Of a DNA stretch of 64,000 nucleotides, positions 63,811 through 64,000 are shown in pieces. A program made the translations under genes and the position numbers. Below the pieces are notes generated by a model that saw nothing but the letters and a program-made list of their open reading frames with translations, was not told the DNA's origin and did no database searches. The stretch comes from an uncultured Fluviicola sp. (GTDB lineage: Bacteria; Bacteroidota; Bacteroidia; Flavobacteriales_D; Crocinitomicaceae): the NCBI GenBank assembly GCA_913009205.1, contig CAJVYC010000005.1, positions 1 to 64,000 on the forward strand. The letters run 5' to 3'. How positions within the stretch are numbered: position 1 is the first letter of the stretch; each line of letters opens with the position of its first letter.

Positions 63811-64000
63811 ATGGGCGAAGTTGGAAAAACGTATGCTTTGTCAATAACAAATGAAGGGGAAACATACACGAGTAAAACCTCAATCTTAGCTCCTATCCCT
63901 CCGGTAACTAGCTATTGGTTGCCAGAGCCCGGAACGCCAAATCACGGTTACTCTTGGCGCGCTCTAACGGATCCGTCAAATCAATTTGATGGCTATTTCT
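63811..64000 (+). pseudogene. N-terminally truncated DUF4249-like gene, runs off the window
   Basis: From ATG at 63811 the frame reads MGEVGKTYALSITNEGETYT followed by SKTSILAPIPPVTSYW. This matches the middle of DUF4249 proteins, where a GExGKxYxLxI strand and a PPVPPID turn occur about 100-120 residues in. The expected lipoprotein signal and first beta domain are absent. Upstream in the same frame an open, hydrophobic stretch (IVSLLIFLFISIISM) has no start codon. It may be a remnant whose first 100 codons were deleted, or a diverged gene using an unrecognised start; the end is outside the window. Confidence 0.45.

Overview
The window is an AT-rich, gene-dense bacterial chromosome segment from a Bacteroidota member, most probably Flavobacteriales and plausibly a Crocinitomicaceae/Fluviicola-like lineage. 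The family assignment is inference. The phylum rests on three proteins with type IX secretion (T9SS) sorting domains (two type A, one type B), a PorE-like OmpA protein, and families largely confined to the phylum (DUF2851, DUF5723, DUF2279, DUF6952, HU-CCDC81/SPOR, DUF4249). Promoters of the TTG-N(17-23)-TAnnTTTG type and TTG start codons fit this. No rRNA, CRISPR array, prophage or insertion sequence was seen.

Layout. 1-4.6 kb: a leftward translation block (four tRNAs, tuf, tRNA-Trp, secE, nusG, rplK, rplA, rplJ and the first 14 codons of rplL) in the same gene order as Escherichia coli. 4.7-6.2 kb: rpsU-xerC-hpf under one good promoter. 6.3-12.7 kb: acyl-CoA dehydrogenase, apt, a helix-hairpin-helix protein, a large Na+/amino-acid symporter, a decayed K+ channel, PspC and DUF2851. 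12.8-22.7 kb: cell-envelope genes (PorE-like OmpA, rluD, T9SS protein, PASTA protein, LOG, DUF2279, a YceI membrane fusion).

22.8-34.6 kb is a sugar-nucleotide block. Eight overlapping leftward genes (CpsB/YwqE phosphatase, rfbB, UDP-HexNAc dehydrogenase, wlbA-, wlbB- and wlbC-like genes, UDP-glucuronate decarboxylase, UDP-glucose dehydrogenase) face rightward rfbA, rfbC, rfbD and a UDP-GlcNAc 4-epimerase. Together they can make dTDP-L-rhamnose, UDP-glucuronate, UDP-xylose, UDP-GlcNAc(3NAc)A and UDP-GalNAc-type sugars. No glycosyltransferase, flippase, polymerase or tyrosine kinase is present in the window.

34.8-48.4 kb: cysQ (behind a cysN remnant), an outer-membrane barrel, waaA, an oxidative-stress cluster (oxyR divergent from dps, then peroxiredoxin, thioredoxin and DUF6952), a glycine-rich T9SS surface protein, a short-chain fatty-acid transporter, ribD, a DMT transporter, an MBL hydrolase and an HU/SPOR protein. 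48.4-64 kb: DUF5723, gapA, a T9SS type B protein, a split transketolase with a VWA-domain gene between its halves, a class III aminotransferase, bioA, bioD, pheT, and the edge of a truncated DUF4249 gene.

The most distinctive feature is a set of five gene remnants: K+ channel, cysN tail, peroxiredoxin head, GxxExxY, and probably DUF4249. They indicate ongoing small-scale gene loss. I found no clearly new multi-gene system. The better leads are the OxyR/peroxiredoxin/CGNC-thioredoxin/DUF6952 cluster, the VWA gene inside the transketolase operon, the YceI membrane fusion and the symporter with a periplasmic insert.
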